DNA of 64,000 bases from Streptomyces sp. NBC_00448 (GTDB lineage Bacteria; Actinomycetota; Actinomycetes; Streptomycetales; Streptomycetaceae): contig NZ_CP107913.1 in the NCBI RefSeq assembly GCF_036014115.1, positions 1 through 64,000 of the forward strand, in the 5' to 3' direction. Of the stretch, positions 63,559 through 64,000 are shown in pieces. Under the pieces are notes generated by a model. It saw only the letters and a list, made by a program, of their open reading frames with translations. It did no database searches and was not told the origin of the DNA. Position 1 is the stretch's first letter. The number at the start of each line of letters is the position of its first letter. The translations under genes were made by a program, and so were the position numbers.

Positions 63559-64000
63559 TCAGTGCGGGTCGGGCGCCGGGTCGTGACCCGGCCGGGCCAG
63601 GAAGTCGAAGTCGCACCCGGCGTCCGCCTGGGTGATGTGCTCGGCGTACAGGGCCCCGTAGCCGCGCTCGAAGTGCGGTGCCGGCGGCTGCCAGGCGGCG
63701 CGGCGCCGCTGGAGTTCCGCGTCGTCCACCTCAAGGGTCAGCAGCCGGTTCGGCACGTCCAGGGTGATCAGGTCCCCGGTGCGCACCAGGGCGAGCGGCC
63801 CGCCCGCGTGCGACTCGGGGGCGACGTGCAGCACGCAGGTGCCGTAACTGGTGCCGCTCATCCGGGCGTCGGAGATCCGCACCAGGTCCTCGACCCCGCG
63901 TTCCAGCAGATAAGAGGGGATCGGCAGCATGCCGTACTCGGGCATGCCGGGTCCGCCGAGCGGTCCGGCTCCGCGCAGCACGAGCACGGTGTCCTCGGTG
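63559..64000 (-). CDS. IlvD/Edd-family acid-sugar dehydratase, C-terminal part
   Basis: The gene runs off the window; 146 residues of the C-terminus are seen. GPLGGPGMPEY and ISDARMSGTSYGTCVLHVAPESHAGGPLALV are the family's conserved C-terminal motifs, in the form seen in arabonate/xylonate and other aldonate dehydratases (SGTSYG with Ser for the usual GxxSG). It lies 129 bp upstream of the importer on the same strand. It would dehydrate an aldonate to a 2-keto-3-deoxy acid, fitting this catabolic cluster. Confidence 0.85.
   Translation of the reverse strand, partial: TEDTVLVLRGAGPLGGPGMPEYGMLPIPSYLLERGVEDLVRISDARMSGTSYGTCVLHVAPESHAGGPLALVRTGDLITLDVPNRLLTLEVDDAELQRRRAAWQPPAPHFERGYGALYAEHITQADAGCDFDFLARPGHDPAPDPH

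Overview
The DNA is very GC-rich with strong third-position G/C, uses GTG and TTG starts, and carries Tat-type signal peptides, ricin-type lectin domains, ROK and GntR sugar regulators and IS elements typical of actinomycetes. It looks like a chromosomal, probably accessory, segment of Streptomyces or a close relative. No rRNA or tRNA gene was seen, and no CRISPR array.

Positions 1-14,800 are a defence-type island. It opens with an array of nine micro-hairpins (15-223). A plus-strand module follows: an HTH protein, an SF2 helicase with helicase-associated repeats, a 193-residue unknown, one or two very small proteins, and a leaderless N6-adenine methylase with a specificity-like tail. Converging on it with 9 bp between stops is a minus-strand five-gene set (14,246 to 6,191): an SMC/RecF-like ATPase with a CxxC hook and a possible HEPN-like tail, a 125-residue unknown, a McrB with DUF4357 and PUA-like regions, McrC, and a UvrD-type helicase with a RelE/ParE-like N-terminus. 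Junctions are 4-nt overlaps or short gaps. I do not recognise this combination as a named system, and it is the best candidate here for an undescribed one.

Positions 14,690-25,000 are a mobile-element scar followed by sugar-acid catabolism. An IS3-family element sits in an older IS5-type transposase fragment and its other end truncates a secreted GH51-like arabinofuranosidase. Next come a lactonase (SMP-30), a Gfo/Idh oxidoreductase, a truncated galactonate-dehydratase-like gene, a divergent GntR regulator with an operator overlapping a promoter, an SDR and an idonate-5-dehydrogenase-like enzyme.

Positions 25,000-41,700 hold a secreted beta-helix protein, a DHA2 exporter, an amino-acid permease facing a ROK regulator, small enzymes (peptidase E, APH-like kinase, GNAT, VOC, DUF5996), and a PBP2a-like transpeptidase divergent from a LysR / beta-lactamase-like pair.

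Positions 41,700-57,550 are rearranged: a GH95 remnant, a methyltransferase/MFS pair, a MOSC-reductase-ferredoxin fusion, a ricin-lectin remnant, secreted proteins, an inositol-phosphatase/SDR scar, then an IS5 element inserted in the target duplication of an IS701-type element whose transposase has an amber stop.

Positions 57,700-64,000 return to sugar acids: uronate-dehydrogenase-like SDR, a complete ABC importer (binding protein, ATPase, two permeases, joined by 4-nt overlaps) and the C-terminal part of an IlvD/Edd dehydratase running off the window. Together with 19,000-25,000 this points to uptake and oxidation of plant-derived sugars and uronic or aldonic acids. Functions are inferred from motifs and remembered family features; no database search was run.
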